Below, one piece after another: positions 1 to 9,341 of a stretch of 64,000 nucleotides of DNA (positions are counted from its first letter, which is position 1; each line of letters starts with the position of its first letter). The DNA lies in contig NZ_SCHL01000005.1 in assembly GCF_004099695.1 (NCBI RefSeq), positions 1 through 64,000 of the forward strand, read 5' to 3'. Both the position numbers and the translations under genes were made by a program. The notes under the pieces are model-generated. The model searched no databases. It was not told the DNA's origin and worked only from the letters and a program-made list of their open reading frames with translations. Source of the stretch: Methanosarcina sp. MSH10X1. Its GTDB lineage: Archaea > Halobacteriota > Methanosarcinia > Methanosarcinales > Methanosarcinaceae.

Positions 1-1321
1 TACCAGTTCATTTGACAGTGTAACCTCAGGTCCTATGACTCTTTTTAACAATCCGGCAGTGGAAAGGGCTGCTTCAGCTCTAGGGGAGGATATGGGAATA
101 ATTTCCACGATGACTGTTACAGGTCAGCCGGAAAGCAAATACAACTGGATAGAAAACCTGACACTGATCGTTGACCAGAAACCGAACTACCTTTATCATG
201 ATCCTGATTTTGACCTCAGGAAAGAGTACGAATTAAAAGATCCAAAAGGAAAAACGATTTATCCTTTGGGCGTCAGAAATACCTGTATTTTCACAACAGG
301 TATCTCCGATGAAATTGCAGACGGTATTTCCTCAAGTAATGAATATGTAAAAACCGAAACCTCTCAGCAAATCAGCCAGAGTGTTTCTAATCTGAATGCA
401 GAGGTCCTCTTGCTTGAACAGAATCTCAGCGAGCAGAATATCCCCCTGGATACAACTAGTCTGACTAATGAAGTTTCTAACTTGAAACACACTTATGCTC
501 AGGAAATGAGAGTTCAAATAGTTGAAAATATAGTTGAAGAGATAGACTCGAATCCGGTTGTTTCGGACTGGATTAAAGTAGAAAGAGTCAGGGTGATTAC
601 ATCAAGCTATCTGACCAGCCTTTCTGACGACCAGATAATCCAGAAATCTACTACTAAAGAACTCGCAATTGAACTCTCTGCTATTGTAAAGTCTGAAATT
701 CGAGACTCAAATCCACCGGTTGGACACGATGAACTTGAAGTTACTCTGAACAGAGTAGACACCGACATCAGAATTGGGGTTGCAAACGGAATCTGTGAAG
801 TTACAATAAATAAAGGTGAAGTTATTGATGCTAATTTTAAGCGAGTCGATAACGAACTTAAAAACTTAGCAAATGAAACAGCTGATAGGTATTCCAGTGA
901 AGCAAAAGATAAGGTAACAAGAAGGCTGGATAGAACCATGGCAAGTATTCCGTGCGGACTGCCGGTGCTGCCGCCGCATTGGATTTTTACAATAAATGTA
1001 TGGACTTATGAGGTTATTGGAATATATGAAACATTTACACTTATAGATAACGATAATGAAGTGATTCCAAAGCCTTATTTTGGGCATAAGGGGCAAAAAT
1101 ATGTGAGGAAAGAGGATCGAGTCCGACATCCATACAAGGTTGACGAAATAGGAAATCCCATATGGTTAGGAAAGAATACTCGTATTGTTTTTAACTTAAA
1201 TGGTTATTGCAGTACAATTGTAGGTTCAGGTCCAAATGGTGTAGGAGACAAGACCGGCGGCAAGAACGAAAAGTCGTTTGCCTACGACAGTCTTGTGTTA
1301 GAAACGGGAGGACTAACATGA
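1..1321 (+). CDS. Large protein of tandem surface-protein array, copy 1 (5' partial)
   Basis: The reading frame is open from base 2, so the gene begins upstream of the window. The visible 439 residues match the second copy at 1983-3560 almost residue for residue up to a shared GHKGQKYVR stretch, after which the C-termini diverge. I do not recognise the family. The protein is polar and rich in Asn, Glu and Ser, with helical stretches in the middle and a more hydrophobic conserved part near residues 310-360 containing CGLPVLPPHWIF. The stop TGA overlaps the ATG of the small secreted-protein gene that follows, so the two are translationally coupled. The alternating large-small layout suggests that each pair works together at the cell surface. 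That role is inference. Confidence 0.75.
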   Translation, partial: TSSFDSVTSGPMTLFNNPAVERAASALGEDMGIISTMTVTGQPESKYNWIENLTLIVDQKPNYLYHDPDFDLRKEYELKDPKGKTIYPLGVRNTCIFTTGISDEIADGISSSNEYVKTETSQQISQSVSNLNAEVLLLEQNLSEQNIPLDTTSLTNEVSNLKHTYAQEMRVQIVENIVEEIDSNPVVSDWIKVERVRVITSSYLTSLSDDQIIQKSTTKELAIELSAIVKSEIRDSNPPVGHDELEVTLNRVDTDIRIGVANGICEVTINKGEVIDANFKRVDNELKNLANETADRYSSEAKDKVTRRLDRTMASIPCGLPVLPPHWIFTINVWTYEVIGIYETFTLIDNDNEVIPKPYFGHKGQKYVRKEDRVRHPYKVDEIGNPIWLGKNTRIVFNLNGYCSTIVGSGPNGVGDKTGGKNEKSFAYDSLVLETGGLT

Positions 1322-1965
1322 AGCTTTTTTTTAAAATATTACTTTTGACTTTGGGCTTAATTATATTTACAGAAGTAGGAACAGCATCGAATCCCTATGG
1401 AGATATTTATGAGTATGATCTTTATTTTAATGGAAAACTATTAGATGTCAATGAAGTTCCACATCTGACTTTAAAAATAGGAGAACCATTTAAAGTAAGG
1501 GTAGATTTCACGGTATATGAAAGATATTACGTATCTACAATGATATCCGAAATTGGGAAGGGTAATTTCGTTATAATAGATGGACCAACAAAAAGAACAA
1601 ATGATTATTGTGGAAAAGTTATTGAAAAAAACTCAACAGAAATTTTTGAATGGACAGTAGCACCTACTAAAAACTGGGCAGGAGGAAGTTTACCTATAGA
1701 TTTCGTTTACCAAATTGATGAACTCGGTGCAGGTGGTAAAACATTAGTAAACAGTGGGTTTACTATAGCATACCCTTCTATCTCTAACGAATATTACGAA
1801 GGCGAAACTCCTACTTCTGAGCAACATACGTCTGAAGATCAACCAACCCAAGAACAGTCAACCTCAGAAAACTCATCTTCTCCGACTGCATCTGCACCGG
1901 CTTTCAGTTTAGTAACTGCTATTCTGGCGCTTGCGCTTGCATTTTTCAGATTCTTCCATCAATAA
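1318..1965 (+). CDS. Small secreted membrane-anchored array protein (sarcinarray-like), copy 1
   Basis: This 215-residue protein starts at the ATG overlapping the upstream TGA. Residues 1-22 form a signal peptide (MKLFFKILLLTLGLIIF) ending near TASNPYG. The central part looks like a beta-sandwich with conserved LKIGEPFKV, FEWTV and GGS segments. A Ser/Thr/Glu/Gln/Pro-rich spacer (about 160-192) leads to a hydrophobic tail starting APAFSLVTAI and ending in a short basic end. This tripartite ending resembles archaeosortase-type sorting signals, with PAF where PGF-CTERM has PGF. Two paralogues follow at 3562 and 5001. The tandem layout fits the Methanosarcina sarcinarray family as I recall it. 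That family name is from memory and no function is known to me. Confidence 0.8.
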   Translation: MKLFFKILLLTLGLIIFTEVGTASNPYGDIYEYDLYFNGKLLDVNEVPHLTLKIGEPFKVRVDFTVYERYYVSTMISEIGKGNFVIIDGPTKRTNDYCGKVIEKNSTEIFEWTVAPTKNWAGGSLPIDFVYQIDELGAGGKTLVNSGFTIAYPSISNEYYEGETPTSEQHTSEDQPTQEQSTSENSSSPTASAPAFSLVTAILALALAFFRFFHQ

Positions 1966-1982
1966 ATTGATGAAAATATCAG

Positions 1983-3560
1983 GTGTTTACTGTTATTGAC
2001 AATAGAAGTAAAAAGTCCGACTCTTGCTGCTCTGATGCTGCCGACAAATACAGCGAAGCTTACGTAAACAGAGAGCAGTACCTCACTCCGTCAGGAAAAA
2101 TGTACGCTTCAAGCGATTTTGCCCGGTACATTGCTAAAAACGAGGTTTATAACAGGCTAATAGAAGATATAGATCGGAAGAACCGTAAACTGGACTCGGA
2201 TCTCAATGCTTACATTCTTAAAGCTCTGGAGAAGAAAGGCATTGACACCAGTTCATTTGACAGCGTGACCTCAGGTCCAATGACTCTTTTTAACAATCCG
2301 GCAGTGGAAAGGGCTGCTTCAGCTCTTGGTGGAGATATGGGTATAATCTCCACAATGATTGTTACCGGTCAGCCGGAAAGCAAATACAACTGGACAGAAA
2401 ACCTGACAATCATTGTTGACCAGAAACCCAACTATCTTTACCATGATCCTGATTTCGACCTCAGGAAAGAGTACGAATTAAAAGATCCAAAAGGAAAAAC
2501 GATTTATCCTCTTGGCGTTCGGAACACCTGTATTTTCACAACCGGAATTTCAGAGGAAATAGCAGACGGTATTTCTTCAAGCAATGAGTACGTAAAAACA
2601 GAAGCTTCCCAGCAAATCAGCCAGAGCATTTCCAACCTGAACATAGAAGTTTTCCTGCTTGAGCAGAATCTCAGTGAACAGAATATCTCAATGGATACAA
2701 CTCAACTTGACACAGAAGTTTACAACTTGAAGCATACTTATGCTCCGGAGATGAGGGCTCAGATAATTGAAAATGTAGTCAAAGAAATAAACTCGAATCC
2801 GGTTGTCTCAGACTGGATTAAAAAAGACGAAGTTAGAGCGGTTACAGCAAGTTACCTGAATAGCCTCTCTGACGATCAGATAATCCAGAAGTCTACTACT
2901 AATGAACTCGCAGTTGAACTCTCTGCGATCATAAAACCTGAAATCCGGAGTTCAAATTCACCCATTGAATCAGATGAACTTGAAGCTACTCTGAACAGAG
3001 TGGACACCGACATCAGAATTGGGGTTGCAAACGGAATCTGTGCAGTTACAATAAATAAAGGTGAAATTATTGATGCTAATTTTAAGCGAGTCGATAGCGA
3101 ACTTAAAAACCTAGCAAATGAAACAGTTGATGTGTATTCCAGTGAAGCAAAAGATAAGGTAACAAGAAGGCTGGACAGAACTATAGCAAGTATTCCGTGC
3201 GGACTGCCGGTGCTACCGCCGCATTGGATTTTTACAATAAATGTATGGACTTATGAGGTTATTGGAATATATGAGACATTTACACTTATCGATAACGATA
3301 ATGAAGTGATTCCAAAGCCTTATTTTGGGCATAAGGGGCAAAAATACGTAAGGGAAAGTTTAGAAATTTATGATCCTATAAAAAGAGACGAGTTCGGCTA
3401 TAATATAAAGTTAGGTGATAATAGGAAAATTAGATTTAAGTTTAACGGGTATGCAACTTCTATAGTTGGTCCCGGACTACGGGGAGTAGGAGATAAGATA
3501 GGAGAGTCTACTGAAGAATCAATTGCATTTGAAAGCCTCCTTACAGAATATGGTGTATAA
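1983..3560 (+). CDS. Large protein of tandem surface-protein array, copy 2
   Basis: Conceptual length is 525 residues from a GTG at 1983. The frame only opens at 1974, after a TGA, and contains no ATG there. No ribosome binding site precedes the GTG. The first residues (MFTVIDNRSKKSD) are polar, with no signal peptide or membrane helix, so the 5' end may have been lost in duplication. From about residue 86 it aligns with copy 1 at high DNA identity. The C-terminal 60 residues differ from copy 1. It is followed after one base by the second small secreted gene (ATG at 3562). Function unknown; a surface or envelope role is inferred from the partner gene. Confidence 0.7.
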   Translation: MFTVIDNRSKKSDSCCSDAADKYSEAYVNREQYLTPSGKMYASSDFARYIAKNEVYNRLIEDIDRKNRKLDSDLNAYILKALEKKGIDTSSFDSVTSGPMTLFNNPAVERAASALGGDMGIISTMIVTGQPESKYNWTENLTIIVDQKPNYLYHDPDFDLRKEYELKDPKGKTIYPLGVRNTCIFTTGISEEIADGISSSNEYVKTEASQQISQSISNLNIEVFLLEQNLSEQNISMDTTQLDTEVYNLKHTYAPEMRAQIIENVVKEINSNPVVSDWIKKDEVRAVTASYLNSLSDDQIIQKSTTNELAVELSAIIKPEIRSSNSPIESDELEATLNRVDTDIRIGVANGICAVTINKGEIIDANFKRVDSELKNLANETVDVYSSEAKDKVTRRLDRTIASIPCGLPVLPPHWIFTINVWTYEVIGIYETFTLIDNDNEVIPKPYFGHKGQKYVRESLEIYDPIKRDEFGYNIKLGDNRKIRFKFNGYATSIVGPGLRGVGDKIGESTEESIAFESLLTEYGV

Positions 3561-3561
3561 T

Positions 3562-4188
3562 ATGAAAGTAAAATACCTGATCATAATATCATTACTAATA
3601 GCAACTATTAGCCTGGCAAATGCATCTAATCCTTATGGGAAACTTTACACATATGATGTGTATTACAATGATAATCTTCTTCCCGGCGTGGAAGTGGCAA
3701 AACCTCTCCTTAAGATTGGAGAACCATTTAATCTCAAAATAAATATGACTGTCTATCAAGAATACAAAGTATCTGGTCAACTCACAACACTAGGTGAAGG
3801 TTACTTTGAGGTCATAGAAGGGCCTTCAAAAATGGATAAATATTCGAGCACAATTTTGAAGGCAAATGAATCCCACGTTTTTGAGTGGACAGTCATACCA
3901 ACAGATAAATGGGCCGGTGGATCAATTCCAATCAATTTTCACTATTCAATCGTAGAAAAAGGCAATCCTGAACCTGTAGTAAACAGCGAATTCACAGTCG
4001 CCTACTGCACTATTTCCAATGAATACTATGAAGGCGAAACTCCTGCTTCTGAGAATTCTGAATCCCAACCCACCCCAGAGCAGCCAACCTCAGAAAATTC
4101 TGCCCCAGTGGCATCTGCGCCAGCTTTCAGTTTGGTAACTGCTATTGTTGCGCTTGCGCTTGTATCCCTCAGATTCTTCCATCAGTAG
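3562..4188 (+). CDS. Small secreted membrane-anchored array protein, copy 2
   Basis: This is a 208-residue paralogue of the proteins at 1318 and 5001. I chose the ATG at 3562, which begins MKVKYLIIISLLIATISLA, a clear signal peptide. Earlier in-frame starts would add polar residues ahead of it and overlap the upstream gene. The mature part keeps LKIGEPFNL, FEWTV and GGSIPI, then a Glu/Pro/Ser-rich linker. The same APAFSLVTAIVALAL tail ends in a short basic segment. The middle of the protein is more diverged from copies 1 and 3 than they are from each other, which suggests diversifying change in the exposed part. Confidence 0.8.
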   Translation: MKVKYLIIISLLIATISLANASNPYGKLYTYDVYYNDNLLPGVEVAKPLLKIGEPFNLKINMTVYQEYKVSGQLTTLGEGYFEVIEGPSKMDKYSSTILKANESHVFEWTVIPTDKWAGGSIPINFHYSIVEKGNPEPVVNSEFTVAYCTISNEYYEGETPASENSESQPTPEQPTSENSAPVASAPAFSLVTAIVALALVSLRFFHQ

Positions 4189-4267
4189 AAACTCTGGGGG
4201 AATATTAAACTTGTTTCTAATTTTTGGATTGACTCAATTAATCTGAAGTTACACTGAATAAAGTTGA

Positions 4268-4996
4268 AGTGATATCGAGGCGGTTACAGAAAGTTACCTG
4301 AATAGCCTCTCTGACGATCAGATAATCCAGAAATCTACTAATGAACTCGCAGTTGAACTCTCTGCGATCATAAAATCTGAAATCCGAAATTCAAACCCAC
4401 CTGTTGAATCTGACGAGCTTGAAGCTACTCTAAACAGAGTGGACACTGACATCAGAATTGGGGTTGCAAATGGAATCTGTATAGTTACAGTAAACGAAGG
4501 TACAGTTATTGATGCCGGCTTTGGGAGAGTTGATAAGGAATTGAAAAACCTGGCAAATGAAACCGTTGACAGATATTCCGGTGAAGCAGGAGATAAGGTA
4601 ACAAAAAGGCTAGATAGGACGATGGCAGCTGTTCCGTGTGGATTGCCGTTGTTGCCTCCACACTGGATTTTCACAGTGAATCTATGGACATATGAAATTG
4701 TGGGAAAATATCAAACATTTACCGTTACTGATAATGATAATGAGGTGATTCCAAAGCCTTATTTTGGGCATAAGGGGCAGAGGTACGTGAGAAAAGATGA
4801 CCTTGTAAAGCATCCATTTAAACAGAATGTTGATGGATCCCCAATAATAATTGGAGAGAATATTCCCCTAAAGTTTCGGTTTAACGGATATGCCTCGACA
4901 ATTGTTGGAACAGGCCCGAAGGGTGTTGGAGATAAATTGGGCAGTCACACGGAAAAATCCATTGAGTATGATAATTTGATACTGGAAATGGGGTGA
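4268..4996 (+). pseudogene. 5'-truncated third copy of the large array protein
   Basis: The frame is closed by a TGA at 4265-4267 and opens at 4268. From about 4278 the DNA matches the interior of copy 2 (from about 2836), so roughly the N-terminal 285 residues are missing. The stretch just upstream (about 4240-4275) is a scrambled fragment resembling the ELEVTLNRV-coding part of the family, as expected at a recombination junction. The downstream frame is intact to TGA 4994-4996. A GTG at 4439 could in principle start a 185-residue product. The next small secreted gene begins four bases after the stop, so this remnant may persist as its translated leader. Confidence 0.7.
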
Positions 4997-5000
4997 AAGT

Positions 5001-5636
5001 ATGAGATATATCGGTTTGACTACTTTAGGAGTGATATTTATCTTCTTGGTAGGAATAGCTTCTGCTGGTAGTCCATATGGCTCTATAGATGTTTACTACA
5101 ACGACAAGATACTTCCTGGAAAAGAAATAGCAAAACCTCTTTTAAAGATTGGAGAACCCTTCAAAGTTAGGATTGATTTTACAGTGCATCAAAAATGTTA
5201 TGTTTCTGTCAAACTAAGTGAACTTGGAGACAAAGATTTTGTCATAGTAGATGGACCAACCTCAAGAATGGAAGAGTATTATGGGAAAATTATAGAAGAG
5301 AATTCAACGGAAGTTTTTGAATGGATAGTAAAACCAACTGAAAGTTGGGCAGGTGGAAGTGTACCTATAGATTTTGTATATCAAGTTGATGAGTTAGGTG
5401 CTGGTGGAAAAACACTAGTAAACGGAGGTTTTACTGTCGCCTACTGCACTATCTCCAACGAATACTACGAAGGCGAAACTCCTACTTCTGAGCAACCTGT
5501 GTCCGAAAGTCAATCCACCCAAGAGCAACAAGCCTCAGAAAACTCATCTACTCCAGCGGCATCTGCACCAGCTTCCAGTTTATTAACTGCTATTATGGCG
5601 CTTGCGCTTGTATTCTTCATATTCTCCCGCCAGTAG
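5001..5636 (+). CDS. Small secreted membrane-anchored array protein, copy 3
   Basis: This is a 211-residue paralogue of the genes at 1318 and 3562. Residues 1-23 (MRYIGLTTLGVIFIFLVGIA) are a signal peptide. The mature core has LKIGEPFKV, FEWIV, GGSVPIDF and an ELGAGGKTLVN segment shared with copy 1 but not copy 2. A Ser/Glu/Gln/Pro linker and an APASSLLTAIMALAL hydrophobic tail close the protein. The ATG lies four bases after the stop of the truncated large copy, within a GGGGTGAAAG ribosome-binding context. It ends the array; the next 190 bases hold no gene I can support. Confidence 0.8.
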   Translation: MRYIGLTTLGVIFIFLVGIASAGSPYGSIDVYYNDKILPGKEIAKPLLKIGEPFKVRIDFTVHQKCYVSVKLSELGDKDFVIVDGPTSRMEEYYGKIIEENSTEVFEWIVKPTESWAGGSVPIDFVYQVDELGAGGKTLVNGGFTVAYCTISNEYYEGETPTSEQPVSESQSTQEQQASENSSTPAASAPASSLLTAIMALALVFFIFSRQ

Positions 5637-5829
5637 AAATACTCCTTTCAGGAATATTTCTAATATATCTTTCGAGAAATTCTAGCTTTATGAAGGCAAA
5701 GAAATTAACTTCTGACGTTGATTTTCCCGAAAGAAAAGGACTTATCGCTTACGGTCATATCCTCTCTATAAGCTCAAAAATACAAGCTCAAAACCTGTTA
5801 AACTGAATATTAGCTGTAGGGGATAAGCA

Positions 5830-6192
5830 ATGGCAGAAACAAACGAGCAGAATAAACCCTTAATCTGGAAGGAACTCGTACTGGGGTTCGCTGTGGTTGA
5901 ATCATGTCTGTATCACTCGATCCGTACAATACCTATCGTGACCGCGAGCAGTGGCGAAGAAGTACTTTTTACGGACAATCTCACCAGGCTTACGAAACTG
6001 GAAATTGACGAAACTGTAAAAGGCGTCCTTCCGGTCCCGTTCCCGACCTATGAGATAACCGGCTCCATGCCGGTTGAAGGCGAAGAATTCAGTGAGGTGC
6101 TGCTTTTAGGATACGAATATCCCGGCATGGAGGCCCCGGACTGGATGGAAATTCTTAAAAGAGAGGTCGAAAATCCTAGAAGGTGTGTATAA
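5830..6192 (+). CDS. Conserved-looking hypothetical protein, 120 aa
   Basis: ATG at 5830 follows GTAGGGGATAAGCA, a good ribosome binding site. The protein is soluble and acidic, with no signal peptide or transmembrane helix, and has no Cys pair or other motif I can name. Codon use (many GTC, CTG, CCG, GGC) matches the nearby housekeeping genes rather than the AT-rich HNH gene downstream. It stands alone: an array on the left and an unrelated nuclease on the right. I do not recognise the family. Confidence 0.6.
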   Translation: MAETNEQNKPLIWKELVLGFAVVESCLYHSIRTIPIVTASSGEEVLFTDNLTRLTKLEIDETVKGVLPVPFPTYEITGSMPVEGEEFSEVLLLGYEYPGMEAPDWMEILKREVENPRRCV

Positions 6193-6450
6193 ATTAGCCT
6201 GTAAAATCTCCATTTTTATTTTTATAAAAATGAATTCCAGGGAAAATCTGTACTTTTTCCCTCTTTTCTGTGCTTTGAATTTAGAACGTATCAAAAGAAT
6301 GACTTTTCGGATATAATGGAATTTTTTATTTTCTCTATTTTTTGTTCAGGTGATATTGTTGTTCAAAACCTTGAAATTTTTCTTACTAACATTTTTATAT
6401 CAGTTTTGCATAAATATATACTAACAAATTTTTGTTACTTTGGGGGGATT

Positions 6451-6927
6451 TTGACGGAAAAAAGAAGAACAATTGATAAAAATACTAGAGACGCCGTTTG
6501 GATCAAATATATGGGTAACAAAGTTGAAGGGAAATGTTATTGTTGTAAGATAAGGACGATTCATGTAATGGATTTTCAAGTTGGACATAACAAAGCAGTA
6601 GCCAAGGGTGGTAATGATAACATCTCAAATCTAAGACCTATTTGTGGTCCTTGTAATAGAGGAATGGGCACGAAGTCAATTGAGAAATATCGTGAAAAAT
6701 TTGGTGATCCACATGTAAGTAAAAAAGAGCCCAGAACAAGTGAGAAAAAAGTTACGAAAAAAAATTTATTAGAGAACCTTGCAACAGCGAAACTTGAGAA
6801 ACTAGTAAGGATATTTGATCTCGAATCCAAATTGCCCGTATTTCCAAATAAGGAAGATTACATAAAGGTGTTATCAAGTTCTAGAAGAGTTACAGTTGAC
6901 GGCATTAAAAACATCCTTGTAATATGA
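6451..6927 (+). CDS. HNH endonuclease domain protein
   Basis: I place the start at TTG 6451, directly after TTTGGGGGGATT, a strong ribosome binding site. The open frame reaches back to 6316, but that part is very AT-rich and hydrophobic with no such site. The 158-residue product has a CxxC pair (KCYCCK), a GHNKAVAKGGNDNISNL core and a second CxxC-like pair (ICGPCN), which is the zinc-supported HNH nuclease fold. The roughly 80-residue tail is Lys-rich and unrecognised. HNH proteins of this kind occur in restriction systems, mobile elements and as stand-alone nucleases. No methylase or integrase lies nearby. Its AT content is higher than its neighbours, which hints at transfer. Confidence 0.75.
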   Translation: MTEKRRTIDKNTRDAVWIKYMGNKVEGKCYCCKIRTIHVMDFQVGHNKAVAKGGNDNISNLRPICGPCNRGMGTKSIEKYREKFGDPHVSKKEPRTSEKKVTKKNLLENLATAKLEKLVRIFDLESKLPVFPNKEDYIKVLSSSRRVTVDGIKNILVI

Positions 6928-7529
6928 TTATTGATATCTTTGCGATCTTTGTCTCTCGAAATCCTATAAGCGATAAATGTAATCAAAATTCGGTATCATG
7001 ATAATGCATGGGTCGACAGAACCCTTTAACAAGTATAATCCAAGGAACTGCCTTAACCTTTACATTATCTTCCCTTTTACCAGTCTGACTATCCAGAGAA
7101 ACACTAAAATTTTAATATAACTTTTTATGTAATTACGTAAATATTTTTGCTTTCTATAAACAAAATACCCTTCTGCCGCCTTTGTAGTGTATTTATCCTA
7201 CAGCTCTAATTACTGGCTTTTAGTAATGATTTCTCTAGCTTATGAAATTATTTCCGTTTGATTGAAGCTTGATTGCTCCAGCCGCGCACCTGCCAGGACA
7301 GCGATAACCGAAAATGCTACTCCGGCTCCCCTGGACTGATATCACTGTCTTAACCCCTGACCATCGGAAACCTGTTTTTGAATCTTATGTCAGATTTATG
7401 TCGATTCGCCACTTTTCCAGCGCGAAAGTTGTTAACTTCCTTACTTGGCTGGAGTCTGTTTTCTGTCTAAATGAGTTAAGTACTAATATAGAAAGCCTTA
7501 TAGGGTAAAAATTAGAGACTGATCGAAAC
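6928..7529. other. Gene-free stretch between HNH gene and mre11
   Basis: About 600 bases without a supportable gene. The first half is AT-rich; short frames in the second half (about 7314-7508) have no ribosome binding site. It presumably carries the terminator of the HNH gene and the promoter of mre11-rad50. I see no tRNA-like or repeated structure. Confidence 0.5.
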
Positions 7530-9341
7530 ATGGCCAGGGAAATAAGGATACTCCATACTGCTGACACGCATCTGGGATACAGGCAGTACCACAGTGAAGC
7601 TCGGAGACGGGATTTTTTTGCAGCTTTCGAGCTTGTCGTGAACGATGCGGTTGAGATGCAGGTCGATGCCGTAGTGCATGCGGGAGACCTTTTTGATTCG
7701 AGGAACCCGACCCTTGAAGACCTTCTTGAAACCATGAATATCCTGGCACGGCTCAGGGCGGCTGGCATACCTTTTTTCGGGATTGTCGGGAACCATGAGA
7801 GCAAGCAGAGTACCCAGTGGCTTGACCTTTTTGAAGAAATGGGACTTGCGGCAAGGCTTGGGAAAAAGCCGCTTATGGTGAGCAATGCAGCCATTTACGG
7901 GATCGACAGCGTCCCGAAATCAAAGATTCCAATATTCGATTATTCAGGGTTTGAGGAGCCGGACTCCACCCTTTCCACACTTTCTAACCCTTCTATCCCT
8001 GCGAAAAATTGCTGGAAATTGCTTGTAATGCATCAGATTGTGAATCCTTTCCCATATGCGGAGTGGGACTGTGATGAGGTACTTGAAAACCTTCCTTTCG
8101 GGGTTGATGCGATTCTTCTTGGCGACTACCATGAACATGCAATAACTAAAAACAAGACAGGGGAAACCTGGATCACTTATCCCGGCAGTACGGAGCGGAA
8201 TGCCGTTTCCGAAAAGGACGCCCGTTCCTACAATCTCATCACGCTTTCCGAAAAAGGAGTTGAAATCAGCAGGCGCACGATTCCGACTAGAAATTTCCTT
8301 TCTATCCCGGTAGAGCTGAACGGGGAAGATAAGCCCTATGAACAGATCTTTTCCAGAGTAAGCGAATATCTTGAAGAAATTCCGGAGTCCGTGGTTCATC
8401 TGGAGATTTCCGGAGATTCGGGGATAGTCCTGTCCCAGAGCGAGCTTGAGGAATACCTGCTTAAGAAAGGGGCTCTGGTGTCAAATGTCAAGGACAGGAG
8501 GACAAAAGAATCCATCCCGGAGGAGGTTTTAAAGGTCGCCTTTTCCGATCCTGACCATGCCGTTGCAGACGAGATAGGGAGAATGAGCTTAAACGACGGC
8601 GGGCTGATTATTGATGAAATTGTGCGGAGCCCAAACATTTCCAGGTCAAGAGTGGATGAAGAGACCGAAGGAATGCTCTCAAAGCTTATTGAAGCTAAAG
8701 CTGCGGACTTCAGAAGCCCAGATTTCGGGATAGAGATTCCAGCAAGCCCTGCCGTTGAATTCTCAGGAGAAACCGGGCTTGCGGGGAAATTCAGACCTGC
8801 CGGAATAATCGCCGGAGAACTTGAAATTACTGAACTCTCAGGTGTTCTCAGAACTTCAGACGGAAACGAGGACATTGAAAATAAGCTCCCCAGAAAGGGA
8901 ATTGAAGCTTTAGCCGCGAGCAATCCCGGAAACGAAATCGAGTTTCTGGAAGCCAAAGATAACGAAACTGAGAGTAAATCCGAAACTGAACTTGAGAGTA
9001 AATCCGATAGTAAACCTGAAACTGAACCTGAAACTGAACCTGAGAGTAAATCCGATAGTAAACCTGAAACTGAACCCGAGAGTAATATCGAGACTAAACC
9101 TGAAATTAAACCTGTTAGTGGGCTTGCTGAAAGTAAGCCTGAGAAGGAAACTCGGAAATTACCTGAGCTCGGGGATAAAGGCAAACCTGAAATGGAAACG
9201 CCAGGCAAAACCGAGAAGTTGCCTGAAGAAAAACCTGCCAGGGCTACGGAGTTAATCGAAAAAGGGGGAAAGACAGGGCAGAATAAGGGAAAAGGAAAAT
9301 CTGCCATACCCCGACAATATAACCTTGGTGATTACCTGTGA
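7530..9341 (+). CDS. mre11: DNA double-strand break repair nuclease Mre11
   Basis: 603 residues. The first 230 form a metallophosphoesterase domain with all the expected metal-binding motifs in order: DTHLGY, HAGDLFD, GNHE and LGDYHEHA. Mre11 acts as a Mn-dependent exo/endonuclease with Rad50 in break processing. The capping domain runs to about residue 370. The remainder, up to about residue 595, is a low-complexity tail rich in Glu, Lys, Ser and Pro, with a duplicated ESKSDSKPETEPETEP tract. The protein is longer than a typical archaeal Mre11 because of this tail. The last residues (IPRQYNLGDYL) are conserved in style and may dock partners. The stop overlaps the GTG of rad50 (GTGA), so the two are translationally coupled. 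Confidence 0.95.
   Translation: MAREIRILHTADTHLGYRQYHSEARRRDFFAAFELVVNDAVEMQVDAVVHAGDLFDSRNPTLEDLLETMNILARLRAAGIPFFGIVGNHESKQSTQWLDLFEEMGLAARLGKKPLMVSNAAIYGIDSVPKSKIPIFDYSGFEEPDSTLSTLSNPSIPAKNCWKLLVMHQIVNPFPYAEWDCDEVLENLPFGVDAILLGDYHEHAITKNKTGETWITYPGSTERNAVSEKDARSYNLITLSEKGVEISRRTIPTRNFLSIPVELNGEDKPYEQIFSRVSEYLEEIPESVVHLEISGDSGIVLSQSELEEYLLKKGALVSNVKDRRTKESIPEEVLKVAFSDPDHAVADEIGRMSLNDGGLIIDEIVRSPNISRSRVDEETEGMLSKLIEAKAADFRSPDFGIEIPASPAVEFSGETGLAGKFRPAGIIAGELEITELSGVLRTSDGNEDIENKLPRKGIEALAASNPGNEIEFLEAKDNETESKSETELESKSDSKPETEPETEPESKSDSKPETEPESNIETKPEIKPVSGLAESKPEKETRKLPELGDKGKPEMETPGKTEKLPEEKPARATELIEKGGKTGQNKGKGKSAIPRQYNLGDYL
8985..9115 (+). repeat. Coding tandem repeat in Mre11 tail
   Basis: A unit reading GAGAGTAAATCCGATAGTAAA followed by CCTGAAACTGAA steps is duplicated about 50 bases apart, with partial copies at both ends. 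It encodes alternating ESKSDSKP and ETEPETEP segments. All steps keep the frame, so copy-number change would alter tail length without breaking the gene. Confidence 0.7.

Noticed and set aside
8396-9307. Long minus-strand frame opposite the 3' half of mre11
   Set aside because: Ser/Pro-rich shadow of the Mre11 tail, without ribosome binding site; the plus-strand gene has all expected motifs.
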